From Pseudomonas sp. Q1-7 (GTDB lineage: Bacteria; Pseudomonadota; Gammaproteobacteria; Pseudomonadales; Pseudomonadaceae): a stretch of 64,000 nucleotides of DNA. The stretch is from assembly GCF_028010285.1 (NCBI RefSeq), contig NZ_CP116304.1, positions 4,046,501 through 4,110,500 on the forward strand, read 5' to 3'. Position 1 is the first letter of the stretch, and each line of letters starts with the position of its first letter. The translations under genes were made by a program, and so were the position numbers. Below, piece after piece: positions 54,194-62,828 of this stretch. Under the pieces are notes generated by a model. That model ran no database searches. It saw nothing but the letters and a program-made list of their open reading frames with translations, and was not told the DNA's origin.

Positions 54194-55516
54194 TCAGTGC
54201 GCCGGCTGGACGATAGTGCCGGGCAGGGCCGGCAGCCGTGCCAGGTGCAGGGCCACGGCCACCGCGGCCAGCAACAGTGCGCCGGTGAACAGGCCGACAC
54301 CGTGCCAGCCGAAGTGGTGCCAGAACAGGCCGCCGAGGGTGCCGGCCAGGCTGGAGCCGAGGTAGTAGCTGAACAGGTAGAGGGACGAGGCCTGGCCCTT
54401 GGCGTGCTGGGCACGGCGGCCGATCCAGCTGCTGGCCACCGAATGGGCGCCGAAGAAGCCGAAGGTGAAGACTGCCAGGCCGGCCAGGATCACTCCCAGC
54501 GGGCTGAACAGGGTCAGGACCATGCCGCCCAGCATCAGCAGGATCGAGGCCCAGAGCACCTTGCGCCGGCCCAGCCGGTCGGCCAGGGAACCGACCCAGG
54601 CCGAGCTGTAGATACCGGAGAGGTAGACCACCGAAAGCACCCCCACCAGGGCCTGGCTCATCTGGTAAGGCGCGGCCAACAGGCGGTAGCCGATGTAGTT
54701 GAACAGGGTGACGAAGGCCCCCATCAGCAGGAACCCGGTGAGGAACAGCCAGGGCATGCCGGCATCGCGCAAATGCAGGCGATAGCCTTCCAGCAGGGTC
54801 GCGGGCCTGAGTGGCGTCGGGCGGAAGTGCCTCGACTCCGGCAACACGCGCCAGAACACCAGGCCGGCCAGCAGCGCCAGGCCACCGAGGACCGCCAGCG
54901 CCGCATGCCAGGAGACGAAGTCCACCAGCACGCCGCTGATCAGCCGTCCGCTCATGCCGCCGATGGCGTTACCCCCGATGTACAGCCCCATGGACAGGCC
55001 CAGGTGGTGCGGGTGGATTTCCTCACTCAGGTAGGTCATGGCCACGGCCGCCAGGCCGCTCAGCGACAGGCCCACCAGGGCGCGCATCAGCAGCACGCCT
55101 TCCCAGGTCGGCATGGCGGCGCTGGCCAGGGTGAACAGCGCGGCGGCGAGCAGCGACACCACCATCACCGGCTTGCGGCCGATGGCGTCGGACAGCGGAC
55201 CGGTCACCAGCAGGCCGAGGGCGAGCATGGCGGTGGACACCGAGAGTGCCAGACTGCTCTGGGCGGCGGAGATGGAAAAGGCCCCGGACAGCACCGGCAT
55301 CATCGGCTGGATGCAGTACAACAGGGCAAAGGTGGCGAAGCCGCCGGAGAACAGCGCCAGCGACGTGCGGCGGAACTGCGGCGTGCCCTTGCTGATGTAG
55401 GTCGGGAGTTCGGGATCGTTGGCGGCGGCGCCGGGCAGCTCACTGGCTGCTGCACCGGCCGCCGCGCTAAACGCGGGTTCGTCTTCGTTCTTCACTACTG
55501 CCTGGGGATTGCTCAC
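54194..55516 (-). CDS. MFS transporter, YnfM-like
   Basis: A 440-residue inner-membrane transporter with about twelve hydrophobic segments after a 50-residue cytoplasmic N-terminus. The MFS signatures are VTGPLSDAIGRKPVMVVS in the first half and VGSLADRLGRRKVLWAS in the second. The YnfM/bicyclomycin-type arginine permease-like subfamily is likely; substrate unknown. GTG at 55516 (VSNPQAVVK) is taken as the start, with GAAGG upstream. It is divergent from a LysR gene that probably controls it. Confidence 0.85.
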   Translation of the reverse strand: MSNPQAVVKNEDEPAFSAAAGAAASELPGAAANDPELPTYISKGTPQFRRTSLALFSGGFATFALLYCIQPMMPVLSGAFSISAAQSSLALSVSTAMLALGLLVTGPLSDAIGRKPVMVVSLLAAALFTLASAAMPTWEGVLLMRALVGLSLSGLAAVAMTYLSEEIHPHHLGLSMGLYIGGNAIGGMSGRLISGVLVDFVSWHAALAVLGGLALLAGLVFWRVLPESRHFRPTPLRPATLLEGYRLHLRDAGMPWLFLTGFLLMGAFVTLFNYIGYRLLAAPYQMSQALVGVLSVVYLSGIYSSAWVGSLADRLGRRKVLWASILLMLGGMVLTLFSPLGVILAGLAVFTFGFFGAHSVASSWIGRRAQHAKGQASSLYLFSYYLGSSLAGTLGGLFWHHFGWHGVGLFTGALLLAAVAVALHLARLPALPGTIVQPAH

Positions 55517-55689
55517 GGGGCACCTTCGGGAGATTACGGCGAGCAGGCACAACGAGGCCGTGCCGCCTGGATCAGGGGCTGGAAAGTTCGTTGTTGGACG
55601 TTATGAGGCACAGGATATCGACGGGCTTTTATTATCTCCAATATATTGTTCGACACGTTTGATACGTTCTAAATATCAATAGGCAACCC

Positions 55690-56601
55690 ATGGAACTGAG
55701 ACATCTGCGCTACTTCATCGCCGTGGCCGAGGAGCTGCATTTCGGCCGTGCGGCCGAGCAACTGGGCATTTCGCAGCCACCGCTGAGCCAGCAGATCCAG
55801 GCGCTGGAGGAAGAGGTCGGCGCCCGCCTGCTGGAACGCACCAACCGCCGGGTGGAGCTGACCGAGGCCGGCCGCCGCTTCCTTGACGAAGCCCGCCAGG
55901 TCCTGCTCCAGGTGGACAGGGCGGTGCAACTGGCGCGCCGCGCCCACCGGGGCGAATTGGGCGAGCTGAAGGTGGGGTTCACCTCGTCCGCGCCCTTCAC
56001 CTCCACCATTCCGCGTAGCATCCATGCCTTCCGTCAGGCCTACCCGGACGTGCACCTGGAACTCACCGAAGGCAGCAGTGCGGAAACGGTCAAGGCGCTG
56101 CTGGAGGACAACGTGCAGGTCGGGGTGATCCGCCCCATGAGCCTGCCGGACACGCTGCTGGCGGTGGAGCTGTTCAGCGAACCCCTGGTGGCCGTGCTGC
56201 GCGCCGACCACCCCCTGGCCGCCGGCAGCGAGGACGGCCTCGCCCTCGCGGCGCTGGCCGAGGAACCCTTCGTGTTCTTCCCGCGCACCTTCGGCACCGG
56301 CCTCTACAACCAGTTGCTCACCCTCACCCGCGAGGCCGGCTACACCCCGCGCATCGCCCAGGAAGCCAGCGAGGCCATGACCATCATCGGCCTGGTCTCG
56401 GCGGGCCTTGGCGTCTCGGTGCTGCCGGCCTCGTTCCGCCGCACCCGGGTGGACGGCGTGGTCTACCGCACCCTGCTCGACCCCGGCGCCACCAGCGCCG
56501 TCTGGCTGGTGCGCCGTCACGAGGAGCGCTCGCCCCCGGCGCTGGCCTTCATCGACCTGGTGACCCGCGAAGCCGCCACCATCCGCGAACGTCGGCCGTA
56601 G
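55690..56601 (+). CDS. LysR-family transcriptional regulator (CatM/BenM-like type)
   Basis: A 303-residue regulator starting MELRHLRYFIAVAEELHFGR, followed by AAEQLGISQPPLSQQIQALE, the typical helix-turn-helix of the CatM/BenM/CbbR-like group, and an effector domain (VGFTSSAPFTSTIPRSIHAF, GLGVSVLPASFRR). It is divergent from the MFS gene across an AT-rich 170-bp region, implying control of that transporter. Confidence 0.9.
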   Translation: MELRHLRYFIAVAEELHFGRAAEQLGISQPPLSQQIQALEEEVGARLLERTNRRVELTEAGRRFLDEARQVLLQVDRAVQLARRAHRGELGELKVGFTSSAPFTSTIPRSIHAFRQAYPDVHLELTEGSSAETVKALLEDNVQVGVIRPMSLPDTLLAVELFSEPLVAVLRADHPLAAGSEDGLALAALAEEPFVFFPRTFGTGLYNQLLTLTREAGYTPRIAQEASEAMTIIGLVSAGLGVSVLPASFRRTRVDGVVYRTLLDPGATSAVWLVRRHEERSPPALAFIDLVTREAATIRERRP

Positions 56602-56673
56602 CGCGAGTCAGCATCCACGCGCGTGGAACCTGGACTGGCTTGCGGCCCTACGCAGCTGGCGGGCAATTCGTAA

Positions 56674-56724
56674 CCCGGATGCAATCCGGGAGCGATGCTC
56701 AGACCTTCCCCGGATTGCATCCGC
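56674..56724. repeat. REP-like inverted repeat pair (CCCGGATGCAATCCGGG)
   Basis: CCCGGATGCAATCCGGG (56674-56690), itself nearly palindromic, is followed after 18 bases by its inverted copy CCCGGATTGCATCCG (56709-56723). The same core occurs at 34579-34603. It is a dispersed intergenic element, possibly also a terminator for the LysR gene. Confidence 0.65.
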
Positions 56725-56743
56725 GACGAAAACGCCCACGCCA

Positions 56744-56770
56744 CGTCACAAACCCGCCCCCTGGTTCGTC
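56744..56770 (+). promoter_or_regulatory. ECF41-type promoter (CGTCACA-N16-CGTC)
   Basis: CGTCACA (56744-56750) and CGTC (56767-56770) are 16 bases apart. The published ECF41 target is TGTCACA-N16-CGTC, so this differs at one base only. It lies 43 bp before the CMD-domain gene that is followed by the ECF41-type sigma factor, implying autoregulation of the pair. Confidence 0.7.
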
Positions 56771-56812
56771 GTGAAGGTGCCACCCCTTCCAACTCCGAAC
56801 GAGGAACCGCCC

Positions 56813-57244
56813 ATGACGCCCGCCAGCCCCCTCAACTACCAGCAGGTCATCCCCGCCGTCATCGATGCGATGGGCGAGGTACACAGCCACCTTGACGCCC
56901 TCGGACTCCCGCGCAGCCTGCACCACCTGGTGCAACTGCGCGCCTCGCAGCTCAACCAGTGCGCGTTTTGCGTGAAGATGCACACCCGCGAGGCGCGCGA
57001 GGACGGCGAAACCAGCGAACGCCTGGACCGCCTGCTGGTCTGGGAGCATTGCAACGACTTCACCCCGCGCGAGAAGGCAGCCCTGGCCTGGACCGAGGCC
57101 CTCACCCAACTCGACCGCCGCACCGACTATGCTGCCCTGCGCATTGCCCTGCGCGAGCATTTCAGTGAGGTAGAGATCGGCGCGCTGACCGCCACCGTGG
57201 CGATGATCAACCTCTGGAACCGCATCCAGATTTCGAGGCACTGA
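56813..57244 (+). CDS. Carboxymuconolactone decarboxylase/AhpD-family protein
   Basis: A 143-residue protein with the AhpD-type redox motif CAFCVKMHTREAREDG (Cys-x-x-Cys followed by His). Such proteins act as alkylhydroperoxidase-like or decarboxylase-like enzymes; substrate unknown. The ATG at 56813 follows GAGGAA. It lies 1 bp before an ECF41-type sigma factor and behind a matching promoter, the standard CMD-ECF41 module. Confidence 0.88.
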   Translation: MTPASPLNYQQVIPAVIDAMGEVHSHLDALGLPRSLHHLVQLRASQLNQCAFCVKMHTREAREDGETSERLDRLLVWEHCNDFTPREKAALAWTEALTQLDRRTDYAALRIALREHFSEVEIGALTATVAMINLWNRIQISRH

Positions 57245-57245
57245 C

Positions 57246-58127
57246 GTGAGAGAAACCGACGCCACGGCGGTCTTCCAGGACAGCCGCCGCTTCCTGCTCA
57301 ACCTGGCCTACCGCATCCTCGGCTCGCGCAGCGACGCCGAGGATGCGGTGCAGGACACCTTTCTCAAGTGGCGGGAAACCGACCTCGACAGCCTGGACAA
57401 CCCACGCGCCTGGCTGACCACCCTGTGCACCCGCCACTGCATCGACCAGTTGCGCCTGGCGCACCGGGCGCGGGTGGAGTACGTCGGCACCTGGCTGCCG
57501 GAACCCATCCACAGCGACACCACGGAATCGCCCGAGCACGGGCTGGAACTCGCCGCCTCGCTGTCCACCGCATTCCTCCTGCTGCTGGAACGCCTCACAC
57601 CACGGGAACGGGCGGCCTACCTGCTGCACGACATCTTCGACCTGGACTACCCGGACGTGGCCCGCGCCATCGGCGTGCAGGAGGCCGCCTGTCGCAAGCT
57701 GGTATCCCGCGCCCGCCAGGGCCTGGCCCAAGACCGGGTGCGCCAGCAACCGCCGCCGGAGCGCCAGGATCGACTGCTGGAGGCTTTCCACGCCGCCATC
57801 GCCAGCGGCGCCACCGCCGGACTCACCGCACTGCTCGCAGAAGACGTGGCGCTGGCCGCCGACGGCGGCGGCAAGGTGCCGACGCTCGGCCATGTGCTGC
57901 ACGGCAAGGCCACGGTGCTGGACTTCATCCGCGGCGCCCTGCGCGAATACTGGAGCGACTACCGCTGGCTGCCCGCCGACCTCAACGGCGGACGCGGGGT
58001 GATCCTGGCCTGCGGCGAGCGCATCGCGGCCTCGGTCACCTTCGCCTACGACGGGCAGGGCCGGGTCAGCAACATCTACATCGTGCGCAACCCGGAGAAG
58101 CTGGCCGGCCTCTCATTGCCGGGGTGA
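57246..58127 (+). CDS. ECF41-type RNA polymerase sigma factor with C-terminal SnoaL-like extension
   Basis: A 293-residue sigma factor. Sigma-2 (RFLLNLAYRILGSRSDAEDA, DTFLKWRE) and sigma-4 (RLTPRERAAYLLHDIFDLDY) are followed by a C-terminal SnoaL-like domain of about 110 residues. It carries the ECF41 hallmark DGGGK (AADGGGKVPT) and a terminal NPEKL motif. ECF41 factors have no separate anti-sigma factor; the extension itself modulates activity. The GTG start at 57246 is 1 bp after the CMD gene. Confidence 0.93.
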   Translation: MRETDATAVFQDSRRFLLNLAYRILGSRSDAEDAVQDTFLKWRETDLDSLDNPRAWLTTLCTRHCIDQLRLAHRARVEYVGTWLPEPIHSDTTESPEHGLELAASLSTAFLLLLERLTPRERAAYLLHDIFDLDYPDVARAIGVQEAACRKLVSRARQGLAQDRVRQQPPPERQDRLLEAFHAAIASGATAGLTALLAEDVALAADGGGKVPTLGHVLHGKATVLDFIRGALREYWSDYRWLPADLNGGRGVILACGERIAASVTFAYDGQGRVSNIYIVRNPEKLAGLSLPG

Positions 58128-58340
58128 TGGCGACGGCCTACTCCGCCATCGAAACAGTCCGACACGCCGTGTGGGCGCCAGCAACGCACACTCGACGTTT
58201 TCTTCACATTTCCTCTGGCAAAGTCCGTCGCCTTCGGCGGACCTCTCCGGACCCAGCGTGCCATCGGGCAACCTTGCCCCCGGTACCTCGCTCCAAGGGC
58301 GCCGCCCCGTCTTGAGCCGCCCTAATGGATGCTTGATCGC

Positions 58341-60428
58341 ATGACCGCACAGGAACCCCTGATCACCCGGCAGTCCTCATTCAACCTGGACCGCCCCACC
58401 GTCAACAGCCACCTCGCCTTCACCCTGCTCAGCGCGTGCGCGCTGTTGCTGATGTACAGCCTGCTGCGGGTCGCGCTGCTGGTCTACAACAGCGACCAGA
58501 TCGGCGACAGCCCGGTCTCGGTCTTCGTCGAAGCCTTCTACAACGGCCTGCGCTTCGACCTGCGCGTGGTGGTGTTCGCCTGCGTCCCCCTGCTGCTGTC
58601 CCTGCTCAGCGTCCGCGCCATGGCCGCCCGCGGCCTGCACCGGCTCTGGCTGACCGGCTTCGCCAGCCTCACCCTGTTCCTCGGCATCAGCGAGCTGGAC
58701 TTCTACCGCGAGTTCCACCAGCGCCTGAACAGCCTGGTGTTCCAGTACCTGCAGGAAGACCTGGGCACGGTCGCCAGCATGATCTGGAACGGTTTCCCGG
58801 TTGGCCGCTACCTGATCGCCTGGGCCCTGGCCACCGCCCTGCTCTACCTGATGTTCCGCGGCCTGGACCTGCTCAGCCGCCCGCGCCTGCGCTTCGCCGG
58901 CGTCCAACCGGCCGTGCCCGGGACCGCCCCCTGGCCTGGCCGCCTGGCGGTCTTCATGATCTGCCTGGTGGTGGCCGTGGTCGCCGTCCGTGGCCATCTG
59001 CGCCAGGGTCCGCCGCTGCGCTGGGGCGACGCCTTCACCACCGACTCAATGTTCGCCAACCAGCTCGGCCTGAACGGCACCCTGACCCTGGTGGACGCCG
59101 CCAAGAGCAGCTTCTCCTCCCACCGCGACAATGCCTGGAAGGCCACCCTGCCCCCGGACGAAGCCCTGGCCAGCGTGCGCCAGATGCTGCTCACCCCCAA
59201 CGACAGGCTGGTGGACGCCGAGACCGCCGCCATCCGTCGCGACTTCACCCCGCCGGCGGCGAACACCCTGCCGATCCGCAACGTGGTGGTGATCCTCATG
59301 GAAAGCTTCGCCGGTCGCTGGGTCGGCGCGCTGGGCAGCAAGGCCGGCATCACCCCCTACTTCGACAAACTGGCCCAGGAAGGCCTGCTGTTCGATCGCT
59401 TCTTCTCCAACGGCACCCACACCCACCAGGGCATGTTCGCCACCATGGCCTGCTTCCCCAACCTGCCGAGCTTCGAATACCTGATGCGTACCCCCGAGGG
59501 CGCGCACAAGTTCTCCGGCCTGCCGCAACTGCTCAGTGCCCGTGACTACAACGACCTGTACGTCTACAACGGCAATTTCCAGTGGGACAACCAGTCCGGC
59601 TTCTTCAGCAACCAGGGTATGACCCGCTTCATCGGCCGCGAAGACTTCGTCAACCCGGTGTTCATGGACAAGACCTGGGGCGTGTCCGACCAGGACATGT
59701 TCGACCGTGGCGCCGCCGAACTGGCGAAGATGCCCACCGACAAGCCCTTCTACGCGCTGCTGCAGACCCTTTCCAACCACACGCCCTACGCCCTGCCGGA
59801 AAACCTGCCGGTGGAGAAGGTCACCGGCCACGGCGCCCATGACGAGCACCTGACCGCCATGCGCTATGCCGACTGGGCCCTGGGCCGGTTCTTCGACAAG
59901 GCGCGCCAGGAGCCCTACTTCAAGGACACCCTGTTCGTGGTGGTGGGCGACCACGGTTTCGGCAGCGACAAACAGCTCACCGAGATGGACCTGTTCCGCT
60001 TCAACGTGCCGCTGCTGCTGGTCGGCCCCGGCGTGCAGGAGAAATTCGGCAGCCTGAGCCATAAGGTCGCCACCCAGATCGACATCGTGCCCACCATCAT
60101 GGGCCGCCTGGGCGGCGACGTACGCCACCAGTGCTGGGGCCGCGACCTGCTCAACCTGCCGGCGGACGATCCGGGCATCGGCGTGATCAAACCATCGGGC
60201 AGCGACCAGACCGTGGCCATCGTCAGCAGCGACCGCATCCTGATCCAGCCTAAGGACTTCCCGGCGCGCCTGTACCAGTACCAGCTGGGCGCCGACGCCA
60301 AGGCCGAGCGCATCCCCGGCGACAGCGACCCGCGCCTGCAGAAGTACCTGGAAGCCTTCCTGCAGACCGCCACCGGCAGCCTGCTGAACAACACCGCCGG
60401 CGTCACCGACGCCAAGCAGAACCAGTGA
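58341..60428 (+). CDS. LTA synthase-family membrane sulfatase
   Basis: A 695-residue inner-membrane protein. About five hydrophobic segments occupy residues 20-220, and the periplasmic sulfatase-fold domain runs from about 290 to 620. Visible features are NVVVILMESFAGRWVGALG, the region of the nucleophile Thr in FFSNGTHTHQGMFATM, FYALLQTLSNHTPY and the metal-binding DH in LFVVVGDHGFGSD. Relatives transfer phosphoglycerol or phosphoethanolamine to envelope glycans or lipids. The ATG at 58341 is favoured over one 4 codons upstream by spacing from GGATG. An intrinsic terminator follows. Confidence 0.85.
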   Translation: MTAQEPLITRQSSFNLDRPTVNSHLAFTLLSACALLLMYSLLRVALLVYNSDQIGDSPVSVFVEAFYNGLRFDLRVVVFACVPLLLSLLSVRAMAARGLHRLWLTGFASLTLFLGISELDFYREFHQRLNSLVFQYLQEDLGTVASMIWNGFPVGRYLIAWALATALLYLMFRGLDLLSRPRLRFAGVQPAVPGTAPWPGRLAVFMICLVVAVVAVRGHLRQGPPLRWGDAFTTDSMFANQLGLNGTLTLVDAAKSSFSSHRDNAWKATLPPDEALASVRQMLLTPNDRLVDAETAAIRRDFTPPAANTLPIRNVVVILMESFAGRWVGALGSKAGITPYFDKLAQEGLLFDRFFSNGTHTHQGMFATMACFPNLPSFEYLMRTPEGAHKFSGLPQLLSARDYNDLYVYNGNFQWDNQSGFFSNQGMTRFIGREDFVNPVFMDKTWGVSDQDMFDRGAAELAKMPTDKPFYALLQTLSNHTPYALPENLPVEKVTGHGAHDEHLTAMRYADWALGRFFDKARQEPYFKDTLFVVVGDHGFGSDKQLTEMDLFRFNVPLLLVGPGVQEKFGSLSHKVATQIDIVPTIMGRLGGDVRHQCWGRDLLNLPADDPGIGVIKPSGSDQTVAIVSSDRILIQPKDFPARLYQYQLGADAKAERIPGDSDPRLQKYLEAFLQTATGSLLNNTAGVTDAKQNQ

Positions 60429-60435
60429 AGACCCG

Positions 60436-60466
60436 GGCCCCGCGCAATGCGGGGCCTTCCTTTTCC
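60436..60466 (+). terminator. Intrinsic terminator after the LTA-synthase-like gene
   Basis: Perfect 8-bp arms GGCCCCGC and GCGGGGCC around GCAAT, followed by TTCCTTTTCC, starting 8 bp past the stop codon. Confidence 0.8.
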
Positions 60467-60475
60467 GGTGCCAAT

Positions 60476-60571
60476 GTGGGAGCCAATTCATTCGCGATAC
60501 GTCGCGTGTCGGGGCACGCGGGCTCCCGTCGGCCCTCCGGTCCGATTCGCGATTGAAATCGCTCCTACCGA
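60476..60571. repeat. Pseudomonas REP element (GGGAGC...GCTCCTAC)
   Basis: GTGGGAGCCAATTCATTCGCGA at the left (first 20 bases shown by description) and TCGCGATTGAAATCGCTCCT at the right are inverted copies, with a second GGGCTCCC inside. This is the well-known dispersed REP family of Pseudomonas, here between the sulfatase-like gene and maiA. Confidence 0.7.
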
Positions 60572-60697
60572 GCCGCCCCCTGTAGCGTCGCGCTTGACAG
60601 CCCCACCCTCAGCCCGCAAATTACGCAAAGTGTAAATTGATTACGAAAACAACAATGCCGGCATCCCTTCCCGGATCGCCAGCCGCCGAGTGATGCC

Positions 60698-61330
60698 ATG
60701 GACCTCTATACCTATTACCGCTCCACCTCCTCCTACCGGGTGCGCATCGCCCTGGCGCTGAAGGAGCTGGAAGCCCGGCATCTCCCGGTGAACCTGATCC
60801 AGGACGGCGGCCAGCAGCACCAGCCCGCCTACAGGGCGATCAATCCCCAGGGCCGCGTCCCCAGCCTGCGCACAGACGACGGTCAGGTGCTGATCCAGTC
60901 GCCCGCGATCATCGAGTACCTCGAAGAACGCTATCCCCAGCCGCCCCTGCTTCCACAAGACCTGGAAGCCCGCGCCCGCCAGCGGGCAGTGGCGGCCGTG
61001 ATCGGTTGCGACATCCACCCGCTGCACAACGTCGCCGTGCTCAACCGCCTGCGCGGACTGAAGGTGGAGGAAGCGGAGGTGATGAACTGGATTCGCCACT
61101 GGATCGGCGAAGGCTTCAACGCAGTCGAAGCCTTGATCGGAGAAGAAGGTTTCTGCTTCGGCGAACCGGGCCTGGCCGACGTCTACCTGCTACCGCAGGT
61201 CTACGCCGCCCGCCGTTTCGGGCTGGACCTGTCACACTATCCGAAAATTGCCCGGGTCGAAGGCCTCGCCCTCGAGCATCCGGCCTTCATCCAGGCCCAC
61301 CCCGACCAGCAAGCCGACAAACCGGCCTGA
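60698..61330 (+). CDS. maiA: Maleylacetoacetate isomerase (zeta-class GST)
   Basis: A 210-residue glutathione-dependent isomerase converting maleylacetoacetate to fumarylacetoacetate in tyrosine/homogentisate breakdown. The active-site signature STSSYRVRIALALK at residues 9-22 and NPQGRVPSL identify the zeta class. A TGTAAATTGATTACG-containing AT-rich stretch (60620-60650) lies 50-70 bp upstream and may hold a TyrR/PhhR-like site, though not a full consensus. It is followed by a short ORF and hppD. Confidence 0.92.
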   Translation: MDLYTYYRSTSSYRVRIALALKELEARHLPVNLIQDGGQQHQPAYRAINPQGRVPSLRTDDGQVLIQSPAIIEYLEERYPQPPLLPQDLEARARQRAVAAVIGCDIHPLHNVAVLNRLRGLKVEEAEVMNWIRHWIGEGFNAVEALIGEEGFCFGEPGLADVYLLPQVYAARRFGLDLSHYPKIARVEGLALEHPAFIQAHPDQQADKPA

Positions 61331-61340
61331 GGCCACGCCC

Positions 61341-61436
61341 ATGAAAAGCCTCGGATTCAAAGTCACCATCGGCGACTACCTCGCCCGCAGCGTACGCGGC
61401 ATTTCCTGCGCGCCACCTGCCGCCACCTCGCATTGA
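61341..61436 (+). CDS. Small ORF between maiA and hppD (31 codons)
   Basis: A 31-residue frame beginning MKSLGFKVTIGDYLARS and ending RGISCAPPAATSH before TGA. GAGG lies 8 nt before the ATG. It starts 10 bp after maiA and ends 36 bp before hppD, filling the gap exactly. The RGISCAPP segment, with one Cys beside Pro-Pro, looks like a leader peptide. It is not recognised from any family I can name, and chance cannot be excluded for an ORF this short. Confidence 0.45.
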   Translation: MKSLGFKVTIGDYLARSVRGISCAPPAATSH

Positions 61437-61472
61437 CCCATACTTTCAATCAATTGCCAGAGGTGCCGAACA

Positions 61473-62549
61473 ATGACTGATATCTTCGAAAACCCCATGG
61501 GCCTGATGGGCTTCGAGTTCATCGAATTCGCGTCCCCCACCCCGAACGCCCTTGAACCCGTCTTCGCCATGATGGGCTTCACCAAGGTCGCGACCCACCG
61601 TTCCAAGGACGTTCACCTGTATCGCCAGGGCGAGATCAACCTGATCCTCAACAACGAGCCCAAGAGCCAGGCCGCCTACTTTGCCGCCGAGCATGGTCCG
61701 TCCGTGTGCGGCATGGCTTTCCGCGTGAAGAACGCCCACCAGGCCTACGCCCGCGCCCTGGAGCTGGGCGCCCAGCCCATCGAAATCCCCACGGGTCCGA
61801 TGGAGCTGCGCCTGCCGGCGATCAAGGGCATCGGCGGCGCGCCGCTGTACCTGATCGACCGCTTCGGCGAAGGCTCCTCGATCTACGACATCGACTTCGA
61901 GTTCATCGAAGGCGTGGACCGCCACCCGAAGGGCGCCGGCCTGAAGCTGATCGACCACCTGACCCATAACGTCTACCGGGGCCGCATGGCCTACTGGGCG
62001 GACTTCTACGAGAAGCTGTTCAACTTCCGCGAAATCCGCTACTTCGACATCAAGGGCGAATACACCGGCCTGACCTCCAAGGCCATGACCGCGCCGGATG
62101 GCATGATCCGCATCCCGCTGAACGAGGAGTCGTCCAAGGGCTCGGGCCAGATCGAAGAGTTCCTGATGCAGTTCAACGGCGAAGGCATCCAGCACGTGGC
62201 CTTCTTCACCGACGACCTGATCAAGACCTGGGATGAGCTGAAGCAGCTCGGCATGCGCTTCATGACCGCCCCGCCGGAGACTTACTACGAGATGCTCCAG
62301 GGCCGCCTGCCGGACCATGGCGAGCCGGAAGACCAGTTGCAGGCGCGCGGCATCCTGCTGGACGGCACCACCGAGGGCGGCAACAAGCGTCTGCTGCTGC
62401 AGATCTTCTCGGAAACCCTGATGGGCCCGGTGTTCTTCGAGTTCATCCAGCGCAAGGGCGACGACGGTTTCGGCGAAGGCAACTTCAAGGCGCTGTTCGA
62501 ATCCATCGAACGCGACCAAATTCGCCGCGGCGTACTGAGCACCGAATAA
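61473..62549 (+). CDS. hppD: 4-Hydroxyphenylpyruvate dioxygenase
   Basis: A 358-residue Fe(II) enzyme making homogentisate from 4-hydroxyphenylpyruvate, the second step of tyrosine breakdown. The iron ligands are His162 in [10 protein letters not shown], His241 in GEGIQHVAF and Glu323 in [13 protein letters not shown], equal to those of the P. fluorescens enzyme, which has the same length. AGAGGTG precedes the ATG. It is downstream of maiA in the same pathway; hmgA and fahA are not in the window. Confidence 0.97.
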   Translation: MTDIFENPMGLMGFEFIEFASPTPNALEPVFAMMGFTKVATHRSKDVHLYRQGEINLILNNEPKSQAAYFAAEHGPSVCGMAFRVKNAHQAYARALELGAQPIEIPTGPMELRLPAIKGIGGAPLYLIDRFGEGSSIYDIDFEFIEGVDRHPKGAGLKLIDHLTHNVYRGRMAYWADFYEKLFNFREIRYFDIKGEYTGLTSKAMTAPDGMIRIPLNEESSKGSGQIEEFLMQFNGEGIQHVAFFTDDLIKTWDELKQLGMRFMTAPPETYYEMLQGRLPDHGEPEDQLQARGILLDGTTEGGNKRLLLQIFSETLMGPVFFEFIQRKGDDGFGEGNFKALFESIERDQIRRGVLSTE

Positions 62550-62567
62550 GGGCGCCTTCCCTCGTGG

Positions 62568-62596
62568 AAAACCCGGCTACGGCCGGGTTTTTCTTT
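62568..62596 (+). terminator. Intrinsic terminator of hppD
   Basis: Perfect arms AAACCCGGC and GCCGGGTTT around TACG, followed by TTCTTT, 18 bp past the stop codon. It could also work on the opposite strand. Confidence 0.88.
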
Positions 62597-62613
62597 GCCC
62601 GCCTGTTTCGCCC

Positions 62614-62770
62614 GAACAAAAAAAAGCTGCCATCGCCGGCAGCTTCAGTTTGCACCCTGGCACGTCCTGTGCCCTTTCTGTTCCTGCACGCAGGATGCCT
62701 GTTCGAGATGACCGGCCCGTGACCGGATCGCTGCAGTTCGATGTCGGCGCCCAGGGTCGCGCCTTCAGGG
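62614..62770 (-). ncRNA. Candidate small RNA on the minus strand
   Basis: On the minus strand a hairpin AAGCTGCC/GGCAGCTT is followed by at least eight U residues (forward A run at 62617-62624). It is a strong terminator with no minus-strand gene in front of it: hppD and the next gene both run on the plus strand. Directly upstream the RNA would contain GGCAC-AGGAC-GTGCC, a hairpin with AGGA in the loop, and TCCTGC/GCAGGA. The 5' end and promoter could not be fixed, so the left boundary given (62770) is arbitrary. Confidence 0.4.
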
Positions 62771-62828
62771 GGCCTTAAGACTTCCCACGGATACTTTCTC
62801 CATTCGCCACGCGTCTGGAGAGCCCCCG

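Noticed and set aside
60620-60650. TGTAAA-containing stretch before maiA as a full TyrR/PhhR box
   Set aside because: Only one half of TGTAAA-N6-TTTACA is present at the right spacing; evidence is too weak for a separate entry.
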